Notes: a model not told the origin generated them from the sequence alone. Positions 7,345-18,519 are shown, counted from the first letter of the stretch. The stretch is 64,000 nt of DNA from Bacillus sp. Marseille-P3661 (GCF_900240995.1 NZ_LT965954.1:186001-250000), one strand, 5' to 3'. A program made the numbers and translations.

Positions 7345-9285
7345 TTACTCCATTACAGCATCATACGCTATATCTGCCCCATCAAGAAGCTCTCCGTCCA
7401 CAAATATTTTGTAAGAAGCTTTACCATTGTAGGGAATAATTAGTTTGATCGGTATTTCAGTCGTCTCCGTAATTGTCAACACTTCTGGATCAGCTTCCAT
7501 CTCATGTTCCATATCTTCAATATAAATTTCAACTACATGTTCTATCGCTTCATCATCTTCAGTATCTATAGGTATTACTTTTGAGAACTGGTATGTTTTA
7601 GGTTCCGGTCCTTTTGATAGAACAATTTTCAAGGTACTATTCTTTTTTACGTATGAATTTGCCTCCGGTGTTTGTGAGATTACTAAACCTTGGTCCACAT
7701 CACTCGAATATTGTTGATCACTAGAATTATCTAATATTAAGTCATTTTTTTTCACAAACTGATTGACTTGCTCCTCATTCCAACCAATCATATTCGGTAT
7801 TTTAATAGTTGGTCCTTTACTTACTTGAAAAATAACCCACATATTTTCCATTTCATCCGGATTAACCTTTTCGTCAGGTTTAGGCTGTAATTGAGCTGTA
7901 ATTTCATTTTCAGGGCGGTCACTATCAACATAGTTTGGCAAAATATGTTCCAAGTTTATTCCCAGTAACTCCAACTCTCTTTTAGCATCATTTAATTGCA
8001 TACCAACATAATCCGCAAATTGGATTTTTTCCTTACCTAAGCTTTCATATACGATAACTCCAAATCCTTCTTTGACAGTTGAATTTGCAGGTGGATCTGT
8101 TTTAATTACGTTTCCCTCTGTTATTGTATCATGTATCAACTGCTCTGTTTTTACTTTTAACCCGACCGATTGTAGTTCTTCTATTGCATCTGTAATGGAT
8201 TGCTCTGTAACGTCAGGAATAATAACATCCTTTGGCTCAATAAGAGGTGGTACAATAATAAAAGCAGCTGCAATAGCTCCGCCCAATAGAAGACTAATTG
8301 TTAAAAACAATACAATTAAGCGTTTTGTCTTACTTTTTTCTTTCTTGGGTGGGTGTACAATTGTATGATGATCTTCCTTTATTAGATGTTCATCCGTGAT
8401 GATCGGTATTGCCTTTGTGGCCTCATCATCTTCCGGTATCATAAATACAGGTTCATTTACTCGACTTGGATCTAAAGCTGTTTCTAAGTCTTCTCTCATA
8501 TCTGCAACACTATCATATCTAAGGAAAGAGTCCTTTACTGTTGCTTTTAAAACAATATTCTCAACACTTTGGGGAATGTCTGGATTCCATCGTCTTGGCG
8601 AAGGCGTCTCACTTTGCAGATGTTTAAGTGCAATTGAAATAGCAGATTCGCCGGAAAAAGGTAGGCGACCTGTTAATAATTCAAACATTACTACACCTAG
8701 TGAATAAATATCTGATTTTTTATTTGCCATTCCGCCACGGGCTTGTTCAGGAGATAAATAATGTACAGATCCTAGTACCGAATTAGTTTGAGTTATAGAC
8801 GTTGCACTTAATGCCATCGCAATACCAAAATCGGTAACTTTAACATTACCATTATAGTCTATTAGTATATTATGTGGCTTGATATCTCGATGAACAATTT
8901 GATTTTGATGTGCGTGATCAATGGCAGAAGTAATCTGTTTCATAATATCGATAACTTCTTCAACCGTACAATTTCTTCGCTGCTGTATAAATTGTTTCAA
9001 AGTAGTGCCTTCAACATATTCCATCACAATATAATAAATATCATCTTCTTCACCAACATCAAAAATACTAACAATTTTCGGATGGTCAAGACTAGTGGCT
9101 GAGTGAGCTTCGCGACGAAACCTTTTGATGAACTCATCATCATTGGAAAACTCAGGTTTCAAAACTTTTACTGCTACATCACGATCTAGAATGATATCAT
9201 GTGCAAGGTAAACGTTTGCCATTCCGCCGCCGCCGATCATTTCAATAATCTTATATCGACCATTTAACCGTCTACCAATCATCAA
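7345..9285 (-). CDS. prkC: PASTA-domain Ser/Thr protein kinase PrkC
   Basis: PrkC is a membrane Hanks-type kinase that senses muropeptides or lipid II and promotes spore germination and stationary-phase adaptation. The kinase domain (about residues 10-270) has GGGGMANVYLA, VAVKVLK, HRDIKPHNIL and DFGIAMAL. One transmembrane helix lies near residue 325-350, followed by three PASTA repeats (opening IIPDVTEQ, IQFADYVG and IKIPNMIG) and a C-terminal Ig-like domain. Start: TTG at 9283-9285 aligns with the B. subtilis start; ATG at 9280-9282 is one codon in and equally possible, and the ribosome site is weak. It follows prpC by six bases, so kinase and phosphatase are co-expressed. Confidence 0.95.
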   Translation of the reverse strand: MMIGRRLNGRYKIIEMIGGGGMANVYLAHDIILDRDVAVKVLKPEFSNDDEFIKRFRREAHSATSLDHPKIVSIFDVGEEDDIYYIVMEYVEGTTLKQFIQQRRNCTVEEVIDIMKQITSAIDHAHQNQIVHRDIKPHNILIDYNGNVKVTDFGIAMALSATSITQTNSVLGSVHYLSPEQARGGMANKKSDIYSLGVVMFELLTGRLPFSGESAISIALKHLQSETPSPRRWNPDIPQSVENIVLKATVKDSFLRYDSVADMREDLETALDPSRVNEPVFMIPEDDEATKAIPIITDEHLIKEDHHTIVHPPKKEKSKTKRLIVLFLTISLLLGGAIAAAFIIVPPLIEPKDVIIPDVTEQSITDAIEELQSVGLKVKTEQLIHDTITEGNVIKTDPPANSTVKEGFGVIVYESLGKEKIQFADYVGMQLNDAKRELELLGINLEHILPNYVDSDRPENEITAQLQPKPDEKVNPDEMENMWVIFQVSKGPTIKIPNMIGWNEEQVNQFVKKNDLILDNSSDQQYSSDVDQGLVISQTPEANSYVKKNSTLKIVLSKGPEPKTYQFSKVIPIDTEDDEAIEHVVEIYIEDMEHEMEADPEVLTITETTEIPIKLIIPYNGKASYKIFVDGELLDGADIAYDAVME

Positions 9286-9291
9286 TACTCA

Positions 9292-10050
9292 TCACTCACT
9301 TCCACTTTCCGTCGGGACATTCTTCACTATTGCAACCGTAATATTGTCTTCACCGCCAGCCTCATTAGCTCTTGCTACTAATTGTTCTGCCTTAACTTCA
9401 ACATCACTATCTTCCTCAAGTAATGCCTTTATCTCTTCACTTGACAGTTTATTAGTTAAGCCATCAGAACAAAGAAGCAGTATATCATTCTGTTCCCATT
9501 CAAGGGTCTTTATATCTAAGTTCACATTTTCTTCAGTTCCTAAAGCACGCATCAAGACATTTTTGCGAGGATGATGCTCTGCATCCTCAACAGAAATCTG
9601 TCCAGATCGAACAAGTTCATAAACCAATGAGTGATCATCTGTAACTTGAGAGAATCCATTATTGTTTAAGATATAACAACGACTATCACCAATATTCCCT
9701 ACTGTAACAAATTCCCTAGTAATTACTGCAGTAACAATAGTTGTCCCCATACCTTGGCATTCCTCATGTGCTTGTGCATAACGATATAAAGTTGTATTAA
9801 TTCTAGCAACTACTTCTTTCATCCAGCTTTCTACTTTATCTGGAGTAGATAAATCTATTCCTTTTTTGGTTGACCATTGTTTTTCTAATTCTGTAATGGT
9901 CATCTCACTGGCCACATCTCCAGCTTGATGCCCTCCCATACCGTCAGCAACAACAGCTAAGGCATATTGACTTCCTAATAAGAAGATACCCCCATTGTCT
10001 TCATTATGTGACCGTACTTTTCCCCTATCTGTAAGAAAAATTGATTTCAT
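9292..10050 (-). CDS. prpC: PP2C-type Ser/Thr protein phosphatase PrpC
   Basis: PrpC dephosphorylates PrkC and its targets. PP2C metal-binding motifs are present: TDRGKVRSHNEDN at the N-terminus, VADGMGGHQAGDVAS, GDSRCY, LLLCSDGLTN and GGEDNITVAIV. The soluble 252-residue length fits the family. ATG at 10048-10050 follows GCGAGGTGAAACG; an upstream in-frame extension would overlap rlmN and lacks homology. The stop lies six bases before prkC. Confidence 0.96.
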   Translation of the reverse strand: MKSIFLTDRGKVRSHNEDNGGIFLLGSQYALAVVADGMGGHQAGDVASEMTITELEKQWSTKKGIDLSTPDKVESWMKEVVARINTTLYRYAQAHEECQGMGTTIVTAVITREFVTVGNIGDSRCYILNNNGFSQVTDDHSLVYELVRSGQISVEDAEHHPRKNVLMRALGTEENVNLDIKTLEWEQNDILLLCSDGLTNKLSSEEIKALLEEDSDVEVKAEQLVARANEAGGEDNITVAIVKNVPTESGSE

Positions 10051-10054
10051 CGTT

Positions 10055-11143
10055 TCACCTCGCCTCTTCTTGTCGCTCCTTTGCTCGCAGTTGTCCACAA
10101 GCTGCCTCAATGTCATGACCTTGCTCTCTTCTTATTGTCGTATTAATACCATGTCGCTTCAGTGTTTTTTCAAATTCAAAAATCTGTTTCTTAGGCGTCC
10201 GAACATAGTCTCTTTCAGGTACGTAATTTACAGGAATTAAATTGACGTGGCATTTTAAATCTTTTATTAGACGTGCTAATTCCTCTGCATGTTCTACTTG
10301 ATCGTTAACACCACCAAACAAACCATATTCAAATGTTACTCTACGTCCTGTTTTTTCAGTATAGTACTTCACAGCTTCCATTAAATCAGGCAATTTATAA
10401 GCTTTATTAATTGGCATTAATCGACTTCTTAGCTCTGTATTTGGAGCATGTAAGGATAAAGCGAAATTAATTTGTAATTGTTCATTGGCAAAATCATATA
10501 TTCTTGGAATAATTCCACTAGTAGAAACAGTGATATGTCTTGCACCAATATTTAACCCTTTTTCATGATTAACGGTTTTAAGGAAAGACAATAGTGAATC
10601 ATAGTTATCAAAAGGTTCGCCGATCCCCATAACAACTATCGAACTTACCCTTTCGTTCGATTCATCAATCGCTTTTTGAACTTTAAGAACTTGGGCAACT
10701 ATTTCACCGGCCTCTAGATTTCGCTTTAAACCACCTAAAGTAGATGCACAAAATGTACACCCTATCCTACAGCCAACTTGTGTAGTTACACATACTGAGT
10801 TCCCATATTCATGCCGCATTAAAACAGTTTCAATTGAATAACCATCGTGTAGTTCAAACAAAAATTTTAATGTCCCGTCACTAGATGTGTGTTGAACTAT
10901 TGTTTTTAGCGTGGTTATAACAAAGTCATTCGCTAATTTATCACGTAATCCTTTTGATAAATTTGTCATTTCTTCGAACTCATTAACTCGTTTTACATAT
11001 AGCCAATCAAAAATTTGTGCAGCCCTAAACTTAGGTTCTCCATTCTGTTTGATCCATGTTTCTAATTCATGTAGCTGAAGTGAATAAATCGATGGTTTAT
11101 ATCCTTCTTCTGTTACTCTTTGTTGTTTTAAATTATTCTCCAT
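10055..11143 (-). CDS. rlmN: Dual-specificity 23S rRNA/tRNA adenine-C2 methyltransferase RlmN
   Basis: RlmN is a radical SAM enzyme that methylates C2 of A2503 in 23S rRNA and of A37 in some tRNAs. The [4Fe-4S] motif CRIGCTFC is visible in [13 protein letters not shown], together with [10 protein letters not shown] and the C-terminal [10 protein letters not shown] that supplies the methyl-carrying cysteine. Length 362 is normal. ATG follows CAGGTG. It is packed between rsmB (6-base gap) and prpC (4-base gap). Confidence 0.97.
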   Translation of the reverse strand: MENNLKQQRVTEEGYKPSIYSLQLHELETWIKQNGEPKFRAAQIFDWLYVKRVNEFEEMTNLSKGLRDKLANDFVITTLKTIVQHTSSDGTLKFLFELHDGYSIETVLMRHEYGNSVCVTTQVGCRIGCTFCASTLGGLKRNLEAGEIVAQVLKVQKAIDESNERVSSIVVMGIGEPFDNYDSLLSFLKTVNHEKGLNIGARHITVSTSGIIPRIYDFANEQLQINFALSLHAPNTELRSRLMPINKAYKLPDLMEAVKYYTEKTGRRVTFEYGLFGGVNDQVEHAEELARLIKDLKCHVNLIPVNYVPERDYVRTPKKQIFEFEKTLKRHGINTTIRREQGHDIEAACGQLRAKERQEEAR

Positions 11144-11149
11144 TAATTA

Positions 11150-12493
11150 CTACACCTGCTTTCGAAAACTTGCTATAAAGAAACCATCACTTCCAAAGTA
11201 ATGGGGAAGAATTTGCAATCGTCCTTCCTTTGTTAAAGGTCTTACATGTTGCGGCATCCGATCAATTAAAGATTCATCGTATGTATACTCGGGATGGCTA
11301 TGTAAAAATTGTTCCACCACTCCATCATTCTCTTCTGGATCTATCGTACAAGTACTATACACTAATTTACCACCTTTTTTTAAGAGCGGTGCAATGCTAT
11401 CCAAAATGGAGAGTTGAATTGACGCTAGTCCTTTCACATCATTAGCTGTTTTACTATATTTAATATCTGGTTTTCTTCTAATAACTCCAAACCCTGAGCA
11501 TGGTGCATCTACTAATATTCGGTCGAATGTTTCTGGCTCAAATAATTCCCGAAGCTTACGACTGTCACTTACCCTAGTTTCGACATTTGATAGACGTAAC
11601 CTATTGAGCTGTTCTTCAATAAGTTTTACTTTGTGAGGATGAAGGTCCACCGCGACCACCTTGCCACTACCATTTAATAATTCAGCAATATGTGTAGTTT
11701 TCCCCCCTGGGGCCGCACAACTATCTAGTATCATTTGGTTTGGTAACACATCGAGTGCACGAGCAACTAACATTGAACTTTCATCCTGGATAGTTACAAG
11801 TCCTTCATTAAAGGGAGTACTTTTCGTAAGATTTCCTTTAACAATTTTTATTGCGTCTACTGATAGGTCTCCTTGTTCAGCCGTTATAGTCTCTTTCTGT
11901 AATAGCGAAATAATTTCTTCGATTGTTGTTCTTGTGCTATTCACTCTTGCTGTTACAGAAGGCGGAATTAGGGAATTTTCACACATCTTTCTTGTTTCAT
12001 CTAAACCAAATTGTTGAACCCATTTCTCTATCAACCATTTTGGATAGCTTACTTGGATTGATAGTCGTTCAATTGGATCATCAATATCTATTGTATTCGG
12101 TAAACCTTTGCGTTGTACTGACCGCAATACGCCATTTACCATTCCAGAAATACCACGATGGCCCCGCTTTTTAGCAATTTCAACCGCCTCATTGATAACA
12201 GCATGTGCAGGAATACGATCTAAATATACCATTTGATATATAGATAGCCTTAATAATATAATGACCCAAGGTTCTACCTTTTTCTTATTTACAATAAATG
12301 ATTCCAAATAATAATCCAAAGTAAATTGTCTTTGTATCGTTCCATACACAATTTCCGTTAATAAGCCAATGTCTTTTTGATTAAGATTGTTTTTATGTAT
12401 CATTTGGTTAAGTAGCAGATTACTGTATGCTTGATTTTTTTCAATCTGCAATAAAATATCTAATGCTACATCGCGCACTGCTTTATTTTTCAT
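11150..12493 (-). CDS. rsmB: 16S rRNA m5C967 methyltransferase RsmB
   Basis: The N-terminal NusB-like RNA-binding domain (about residues 1-130) is followed by a SAM-dependent m5C methyltransferase domain. Motifs visible are [14 protein letters not shown] (SAM binding), [15 protein letters not shown] (motif IV cysteine) and [13 protein letters not shown] (motif VI nucleophilic cysteine). The 447-residue length is typical. ATG overlaps the last 11 bases of fmt, with GGAG inside fmt, suggesting translational coupling. Confidence 0.96.
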   Translation of the reverse strand: MKNKAVRDVALDILLQIEKNQAYSNLLLNQMIHKNNLNQKDIGLLTEIVYGTIQRQFTLDYYLESFIVNKKKVEPWVIILLRLSIYQMVYLDRIPAHAVINEAVEIAKKRGHRGISGMVNGVLRSVQRKGLPNTIDIDDPIERLSIQVSYPKWLIEKWVQQFGLDETRKMCENSLIPPSVTARVNSTRTTIEEIISLLQKETITAEQGDLSVDAIKIVKGNLTKSTPFNEGLVTIQDESSMLVARALDVLPNQMILDSCAAPGGKTTHIAELLNGSGKVVAVDLHPHKVKLIEEQLNRLRLSNVETRVSDSRKLRELFEPETFDRILVDAPCSGFGVIRRKPDIKYSKTANDVKGLASIQLSILDSIAPLLKKGGKLVYSTCTIDPEENDGVVEQFLHSHPEYTYDESLIDRMPQHVRPLTKEGRLQILPHYFGSDGFFIASFRKQV

Positions 12494-13439
12494 CCTGAAC
12501 TCCTAAAACTTGTCCAACTTCCAAGTTACTTCCTGCACCACGTAAATATTGGCTTACTGGCATCCTTTTCTTCCCCGCCGGCTGTAATTCAGTTATTTTA
12601 ATAGCAGTTTCATTGCCTGATGCAACAATAATACCATCGTTTTCAAGGTTTATAATTGTGCCAGGTCGTGGTTTGTTAGTAATAGATATTTTTTCTCCCC
12701 ACCAAATTTTCAGTACTTCACCATTTAAAAACGTATAAGCAACAGGCCATGGATGCAAGCCGCGAATATGGTTATAAATAACTTCACCTGTTTCATCCCA
12801 ATTAATTCGTTCCTGTTCACGTTTAATATTAGCAGCGAATGTTACAAATTCATCATTTTGCTTTACCGGGGTAATGTTTCCTTGCAATAAACTAGGAATA
12901 GTTTCAGACAATAATTTCGCACCAGCTTCGCTTAATTTATCATGCATGGATCCGACGTGATCATGTTCTTCAATTGGAACAACAACTTGAGTTAAAATAT
13001 CGCCGGCATCTAATTTTTCTACCATATACATAATAGTAATACCTGTTTCTTTTTTACCCTGCAGTATTGCATAATGTATCGGAGCACCACCCCGTAATTC
13101 CGGCAATAATGAGGCATGAACATTAATACATCCATATTTTGGAGCATCTAACAGCTGCTTTGGAAGGATTTGTCCAAATGCAGCAGTAACAATTAGATCT
13201 GGTTCTAAAGCCAGTACATCTTTCAATTCTTCACTCTCTTTAATTTTATTGGGTTGAACTACTGGAATATTATGCTTTAATGCTTCCATTTTCACCGGTG
13301 GTGGTGTTAACTCTTTTTTTCTTCCCTTGGGACGATCTGGTTGAGTAACTACACCAACTACATTATATCCATCGTTAATTAGCTGTCTCAAAATAGGAAC
13401 AGAAAAATCGGGGGTCCCCATAAAAACAACACGTGTCAT
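12483..13439 (-). CDS. fmt: Methionyl-tRNA formyltransferase
   Basis: Fmt formylates initiator Met-tRNA. The sequence begins [17 protein letters not shown] and contains the 10-formyl-THF-binding and catalytic stretch [18 protein letters not shown]-terminal OB-like domain follows ([18 protein letters not shown]). ATG at 13437-13439 matches the usual Fmt start and follows AGGAAGGTG with correct spacing; an earlier GTG would sit inside that ribosome site. It is downstream of def, the classic def-fmt pair. Confidence 0.97.
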   Translation of the reverse strand: MTRVVFMGTPDFSVPILRQLINDGYNVVGVVTQPDRPKGRKKELTPPPVKMEALKHNIPVVQPNKIKESEELKDVLALEPDLIVTAAFGQILPKQLLDAPKYGCINVHASLLPELRGGAPIHYAILQGKKETGITIMYMVEKLDAGDILTQVVVPIEEHDHVGSMHDKLSEAGAKLLSETIPSLLQGNITPVKQNDEFVTFAANIKREQERINWDETGEVIYNHIRGLHPWPVAYTFLNGEVLKIWWGEKISITNKPRPGTIINLENDGIIVASGNETAIKITELQPAGKKRMPVSQYLRGAGSNLEVGQVLGVQDEK

Positions 13440-13454
13440 TACATTCACCTTCCT

Positions 13455-13928
13455 TTAAGATTGTAATTCATCATCTTGATAATAACGTATCACTTTTTCT
13501 GTAAATAAAATTCCGTGTAAATGATCAATTTCATGTTGGATCGCTCGTGCAAAAAAACCTTCTGCTTCTAAAACAAATGTCTTACCTTTACGATTTTGAG
13601 CGCGAACCTTCACATATTCACTTCGCTTTACTTCACCAAAAAGGCCCGGAAAACTTAAACAGCCTTCTGGACCGACCTGCTCACCGCGTTCTTCTATAAT
13701 GACAGGATTAATAAATACAAATCTACCAGAGCCATCACCAATATCAACAACAGCAATTTGTTTAGATTCATTGACTTGGGGGGCGGCTAAACCTACACCA
13801 TCTGCCTGTTCCATTGTTTCAAACATATCATTGATGAAACTGCTCAATTGCTTATCAAATGTTTGAACTAAAGCGCATCTTGTTGTTAGTACTTCTGCAG
13901 GGTATTTTACAATTTCAAGCCTTGACAA
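13455..13928 (-). CDS. def: Peptide deformylase
   Basis: Def removes the N-formyl group from nascent proteins. All three metal/catalytic motifs are present: GVGLAAPQV, EGCLSF and QHEIDHLHGI. The start is taken as TTG at 13926-13928 because CGGAGGAAACAAC lies directly before it. The resulting 157 residues match family length, while an upstream ATG adds nine residues with no homology and would place the ribosome site inside the gene. It sits 15 bases before fmt. Confidence 0.95.
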   Translation of the reverse strand: MSRLEIVKYPAEVLTTRCALVQTFDKQLSSFINDMFETMEQADGVGLAAPQVNESKQIAVVDIGDGSGRFVFINPVIIEERGEQVGPEGCLSFPGLFGEVKRSEYVKVRAQNRKGKTFVLEAEGFFARAIQHEIDHLHGILFTEKVIRYYQDDELQS

Positions 13929-13994
13929 GTTGTTTCCTCCGATCAATCTATACATTATTAATTATAAACGTTCTAGCGTTTCAACATACCTTGT

Positions 13995-16409
13995 TTACAT
14001 CATCATATAGGGATTCATATCTATTGTAATTTTTAACTCATTTTTGTTTATATCTTGTTGAAAGTGTTTCAACATATTTTGTAATATTTTACCTAGCTGC
14101 GGCTCATCTTTGTATTTTATCACGCATTGGTAGCGATATCTATCTTTAATCCTTGGAATTGGTGATGCAACTGGTCCTAAAATAATAGTTTGATTTGATA
14201 AATTCTTGCGCAGTATCCATGATATTTTTTCAGTAACACTAACAACTTCCGCGAGATTCGGATGTGAAATTGTAACCAATGTTAGATAAAAAAAGGGAGG
14301 ATACTGATACATTTTTCTTAACAACATTTCTCTTGAATAAAATCCATTAAAATCAGTTGCAGCTGCAAGTTCAACGCTATAATGTTCAGGACTGTAGGTT
14401 TGGATAATCACCTCACCAGGCAAAATATGACGACCTGCACGACCACTCACTTGCGTAATCAATTGAAAGGTTTTTTCGCTAGCGCGGAAATCAGGAATAT
14501 GCAACATTGCATCTGCTGCTAGAACCCCTACAAACGTGACATCAGGAAAATCTAATCCTTTTGCTATCATTTGGGTTCCAAGTAAAATATCAGCTTTTTT
14601 TTCACCAAAAGCTTGTAACAATTTTTCATGTGCGCCCTTACGACTGGTTGTATCAACATCCATTCTAATCACGCGAGCTTCAGGGATTATCTTTGCTAAT
14701 TCCTCTTCAACCTTTTGCGTCCCTGTTCCAAAAAAACGAATATGGTCACTAGAACATTCAGGGCAAATGGTTGGAAGTGTACTTTCATACGCGCAATAAT
14801 GACATTTTAATCGTTGATCTCTTTTATGGTAGGTAAGAGATATATCGCAATGAGGACAATTCATAACGTAGCCACAATCTCGACACATAACAAAAGTAGA
14901 ATACCCTCTTCTATTTAAAAACAACACCGATTGCTCTTGTTTTTCCAAACGGTCTTTAATTTTTTCGAGAAGTGAAACCGAAAACATCGACCTGTTACCA
15001 CTACGCAGCTCCTCTCTCATATCAATGATTTCTACTGACGGGAGCTTTCGAGCATTAATACGTTCTTTCATTGTTAATAACTGATACACATTTTTTTGGG
15101 CACGTGCAAAAGATTCCAACGATGGCGTTGCACTTCCCAAAATAACCGGACACCGATGATTCAATCCTCTTTTAATCGCTACGTCTCTGGCATGATAACG
15201 CGGATTTTCTTCTTGCTTGTAGCTCGTTTCATGTTCTTCATCGATAATAATGATTCCAATATTTTCAAATGGCGCAAATACTGCTGATCGAGCTCCAACT
15301 ACAACACGGACTTCTTTTCGCTGAATTTTTCGCCATTCGTCGTATTTTTCTCCTGTTGATAATCCACTATGTAATACGGCTACTTGGTGTCCAAACCGCC
15401 CTTTAAATCTTTCAACCATCATAGGTGTTAACGAAATTTCTGGTACCAACATAATGGCTTCTTTTCCTTGTTTTAAAACTGCATCAATTGCTTGCAGATA
15501 TACCTCTGTCTTTCCACTACCAGTTACACCGTGCATTAAAAAAACATAATGTTGTTTATTTTCTATACTGTTTAAAATAGCTGTAATAACTTTCGTCTGT
15601 TCGTCAGTCAAGATCATTGCTGATGTTGATTTAAAATTTCTGTGCTCATATGGATCTCTATATACTTCCATATATTCTGAGCGTAATATACCTTTTTTTA
15701 TTAGAGAATTAATTGGTGATAAAGTCGTTTGGAGCGTACTTACCAATTGTTGTAACTCGATAGGTTCCTGATAGTGAATAAAATAGCTTAATACCTCTTT
15801 TTGTTTAAGCGCATTAGCTGACATTGACTCAATAATTTCTAATAATTTCTCTTTATTAACCGCACTTGAAACAACCTTTACGCGTTTTTTATTGGCTCGA
15901 TCTTTAACACGATAAATAACTTCCATCGTACCTTGCTGTATTTCTTTCTGAATAAACGGCAGTAGCTGTTTATTTTGTTCAATATCCTTCCAGGCAATTT
16001 TATCTTTACTGTTAAAATACTTCTGAAGCTCATTTGGGAGGTTACTTGTTTTTTTTGAAATAATTTCCTTTTCGTACTTTACTTTCATTGCAGATGGTAA
16101 CATAGCTTGATAAGCCGTAATTAAATAACATAAAGTGGAATTGGATAGCCATTCACCAAGCTGTAGCAACTCTGTTGTTAAAACTGGTGTAATATCGAGC
16201 ACAGAATCTAATTCTTTGAGTTTATTAATGTCAGTAGAGGCTACGATACTAGTAACGAACCCCTGAACCTTTCTTGGCCCAAATGGCACAACTACTCTCA
16301 TCCCAGGTTTTACAAACTCCTTTGTTAACCATTCACTAGGAATGCGATAATCAAAATGACGATCAGTTTGATTGGCAGGAACATCCACAATCACCTTCGC
16401 GATATTCAT
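13995..16409 (-). CDS. priA: Primosomal replication-restart helicase PriA
   Basis: PriA binds abandoned replication forks and reloads the replicative helicase. The 804-residue protein has an N-terminal 3'-DNA-binding domain, Walker A GVTGSGKTEVYLQA (about residue 295), DEEH in motif II, and a zinc-binding insertion with paired cysteines (CRDCGYVMNCPHC ... CHYC ... CPEC). Helicase motif VI QVSGRAGR and a C-terminal domain follow. ATG overlaps the coaBC stop by the ATGA arrangement. The coaBC-priA-def-fmt order is conserved in Firmicutes. Confidence 0.97.
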   Translation of the reverse strand: MNIAKVIVDVPANQTDRHFDYRIPSEWLTKEFVKPGMRVVVPFGPRKVQGFVTSIVASTDINKLKELDSVLDITPVLTTELLQLGEWLSNSTLCYLITAYQAMLPSAMKVKYEKEIISKKTSNLPNELQKYFNSKDKIAWKDIEQNKQLLPFIQKEIQQGTMEVIYRVKDRANKKRVKVVSSAVNKEKLLEIIESMSANALKQKEVLSYFIHYQEPIELQQLVSTLQTTLSPINSLIKKGILRSEYMEVYRDPYEHRNFKSTSAMILTDEQTKVITAILNSIENKQHYVFLMHGVTGSGKTEVYLQAIDAVLKQGKEAIMLVPEISLTPMMVERFKGRFGHQVAVLHSGLSTGEKYDEWRKIQRKEVRVVVGARSAVFAPFENIGIIIIDEEHETSYKQEENPRYHARDVAIKRGLNHRCPVILGSATPSLESFARAQKNVYQLLTMKERINARKLPSVEIIDMREELRSGNRSMFSVSLLEKIKDRLEKQEQSVLFLNRRGYSTFVMCRDCGYVMNCPHCDISLTYHKRDQRLKCHYCAYESTLPTICPECSSDHIRFFGTGTQKVEEELAKIIPEARVIRMDVDTTSRKGAHEKLLQAFGEKKADILLGTQMIAKGLDFPDVTFVGVLAADAMLHIPDFRASEKTFQLITQVSGRAGRHILPGEVIIQTYSPEHYSVELAAATDFNGFYSREMLLRKMYQYPPFFYLTLVTISHPNLAEVVSVTEKISWILRKNLSNQTIILGPVASPIPRIKDRYRYQCVIKYKDEPQLGKILQNMLKHFQQDINKNELKITIDMNPYMMM

Positions 16410-17617
16410 TGCTTATTTCCTTTATTTAGATAATTAGAAATTTCATTTATGATCGCTCTTGCAACCTCTGTCTTCGATAGAAGTGGTAGCTCTCGAACTT
16501 GTCCATCTTTATTAAATATCGTTACAATATTGGTATCTCCACCAAAACCCGCACCTTGTTGTTTAACATTATTAGCTACTATCATATCAAGGTTTTTAGT
16601 TTTCAACTTTTTTTTAGCATAGTCTTGCACACTTTCTGTTTCTGCAGCAAATCCGACTAAAAGTTGGTTTTGTTTCTTCTCACCTAATGTTTTTAAAATA
16701 TCAATGGTTCGCTCAAGTTCAATTGTAAGGTTGCCATCATGTTTTTTCATTTTTTCTTCATATGTTTTACTGGGACGATAGTCCGCTACAGCTGCTGCTT
16801 TGATCACTATATCAGTATCTTCGTAATATCCCATGACTTCTTCAAACATTTGCTGTGCGGATTCGATTTGGATTGTATGTACATCATTGGGTGGCTGAAG
16901 CGTGGTTGGACCCGTAATTAACGTTACATCAGCCCCCATTTCCCTTGCTGCACTTGCAATCGCGTATCCCATTTTACCTGTCGAACGGTTCGTAAAAAAA
17001 CGCACTGGATCAATATTCTCCCGAGTTGGACCTGCAGTAACTAGCACTTTCTTACCTTTTAATAATTGAACGATAGTATGATTAAAATGTCGGTCTATCA
17101 AATTCACAATCTTTTCCGGCTCCTCTAGACGGCCTTTGCCTACATATCCACATGCCAAATAGCCCTCAGATGGTTCAATAAATTGGAAACCATCACTATA
17201 TAAAACATTAATATTCCGTTTAACAGCAGGATGATCATACATATTAACATTCATAGCTGGAGCAATCCAAACCGGCGCTTTGGTTGCAAGTAATGTTGTT
17301 GTTATCATATCGTCTGCAATGCCGTTTGCGAGTTTTCCAATGGTATTTGCCGTTGCAGGTGCAACTAGAACTAAATCAGCCCAATCAGCTAAATCAATAT
17401 GTGCTATTTTACTAGGGTCCTTCTCATCAAATGTATCAAAATAAACATCATTCCGGGACAAAGCCTGAAATGAAAGGGGCTGAACAAATTTCATTGCTGA
17501 TTCAGTCATGATGACTTTTACAACTGCACCTGCTTGTGTAAGCTTGCTTGTTAACGCAACAGCCTTGTATACAGCTATTCCCCCAGTCACACATAATAAA
17601 ATCTTCTTCCCTTTCAT
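16406..17617 (-). CDS. coaBC: Bifunctional CoaBC (phosphopantothenoylcysteine synthetase/decarboxylase)
   Basis: CoaBC carries out two successive steps of coenzyme A synthesis. The N-terminal flavoprotein decarboxylase (about residues 1-185) shows [14 protein letters not shown], the substrate-binding [11 protein letters not shown] and the catalytic-cysteine segment [12 protein letters not shown]. The C-terminal CTP-dependent synthetase shows [17 protein letters not shown] and [13 protein letters not shown] at 17615-17617 follows CGAGGGG; an upstream in-frame ATG would overlap this site. It follows rpoZ across a transcription terminator. Confidence 0.96.
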   Translation of the reverse strand: MKGKKILLCVTGGIAVYKAVALTSKLTQAGAVVKVIMTESAMKFVQPLSFQALSRNDVYFDTFDEKDPSKIAHIDLADWADLVLVAPATANTIGKLANGIADDMITTTLLATKAPVWIAPAMNVNMYDHPAVKRNINVLYSDGFQFIEPSEGYLACGYVGKGRLEEPEKIVNLIDRHFNHTIVQLLKGKKVLVTAGPTRENIDPVRFFTNRSTGKMGYAIASAAREMGADVTLITGPTTLQPPNDVHTIQIESAQQMFEEVMGYYEDTDIVIKAAAVADYRPSKTYEEKMKKHDGNLTIELERTIDILKTLGEKKQNQLLVGFAAETESVQDYAKKKLKTKNLDMIVANNVKQQGAGFGGDTNIVTIFNKDGQVRELPLLSKTEVARAIINEISNYLNKGNKQ

Positions 17618-17662
17618 ATATTTCCCCTCGATTCTCATAATGTAGTTATAAATCCATCATGT

Positions 17663-17694
17663 AAAAAAATAACAACCTACTAAGATAGGTTGTT
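17663..17694 (-). terminator. Intrinsic terminator overlapping the 3' end of rpoZ
   Basis: The minus strand forms a 9-base-pair stem, AACAACCTA pairing with TAGGTTGTT (17671-17694), followed by T7. The upstream arm encodes the last rpoZ codons and the rpoZ TAG stop lies in the loop/downstream arm. A translating ribosome would therefore cover the hairpin, so this can act as a partial terminator between rpoZ and coaBC. Confidence 0.75.
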
Positions 17695-17892
17695 GTTACG
17701 TTGTGCTTCATAGTGTAATAGTCCTTTACTAACTTCTTCAAGTGCTTTTCCAACATATTTTCTTGAAACAGTCTTATCAAGCATACAGTCATTCTTCTCT
17801 TGCATTTCCCGAGCTCTTCTGGCAGAAACAGTAACAAGGGTATACTTAGAATCAATATTTCTCATCAACGAATCAATAGATGGGTATAACAT
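17680..17892 (-). CDS. rpoZ: RNA polymerase omega subunit
   Basis: Omega chaperones the beta-prime subunit in RNA polymerase assembly. The 70-residue protein begins [10 protein letters not shown] and carries [17 protein letters not shown], the conserved RpoZ core, followed by [15 protein letters not shown]. It lies three bases after gmk, the widely conserved gmk-rpoZ pair. Its last codons and stop lie in a terminator hairpin. Confidence 0.95.
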   Translation of the reverse strand: MLYPSIDSLMRNIDSKYTLVTVSARRAREMQEKNDCMLDKTVSRKYVGKALEEVSKGLLHYEAQRNNNLS

Positions 17893-17895
17893 AAT

Positions 17896-18510
17896 TTATC
17901 TAACCTCCAATAATTTTTTATAAGACGTTTCAACGCGATCTCTTCTGAAATGCTCAGCTTGTACGATAGATTTAATTCGTTTACAAGCATTATCAACTTG
18001 ATCATTAACTACTACATAATCATACGCACTCATCATCTCAATTTCAATCTTTGCTGTATCTAGACGATCTTTAACAATTTCTTCTGTTTCAGTACCGCGG
18101 CCAATAATACGGTTTTTTAATTCCTCTAAACTAGGTGGTATTAAGAAAATAAGCACCGCTTCTGGAAACGCATTTCGGACCTGTAAAGCGCCTTGTACTT
18201 CAATTTCAAGCAATACATCTTTGCCAGTATCTAAGGTTTCCTTTACATATTCGATTGGTGTTCCGTAATAGTTTCCAACAAATTGTGCCCACTCTAATAA
18301 TTTATTTTCATCTATCATTTTTTCAAATTCTTCTTTTGACTTGAAAAAATAATCAACACCATTTTGCTCACCTTCTCGAGGTGCCCTTGTTGTAGCCGAT
18401 ATTGAATATTGAAGATTAATATTATCCTCAAATAATGCTTTTCGAACTGTTCCTTTTCCTACTCCAGATGGACCTGAAAGTACAAACAAAATACCCTTCT
18501 CTTCAATCAT
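17896..18510 (-). CDS. gmk: Guanylate kinase
   Basis: Gmk converts GMP to GDP and is a target of (p)ppGpp in Bacillus. The P-loop [14 protein letters not shown] is at residues 12-25, followed by the GMP-binding [19 protein letters not shown] and the lid region IGRGTETEE. The 204-residue length is standard. It sits ten bases after remA, in the conserved remA-gmk-rpoZ group. Confidence 0.97.
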   Translation of the reverse strand: MIEEKGILFVLSGPSGVGKGTVRKALFEDNINLQYSISATTRAPREGEQNGVDYFFKSKEEFEKMIDENKLLEWAQFVGNYYGTPIEYVKETLDTGKDVLLEIEVQGALQVRNAFPEAVLIFLIPPSLEELKNRIIGRGTETEEIVKDRLDTAKIEIEMMSAYDYVVVNDQVDNACKRIKSIVQAEHFRRDRVETSYKKLLEVR

Positions 18511-18519
18511 GCTTTTATC

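Noticed and set aside
8396-8707. Plus-strand frame antisense to prkC
   Set aside because: It is a shadow of the kinase gene, with a low-complexity Ser/Ile-rich product and no initiation signal.
9995-10240. Plus-strand frame across the prpC/rlmN junction
   Set aside because: It is antisense to two secure genes and has no start signal or known domain.
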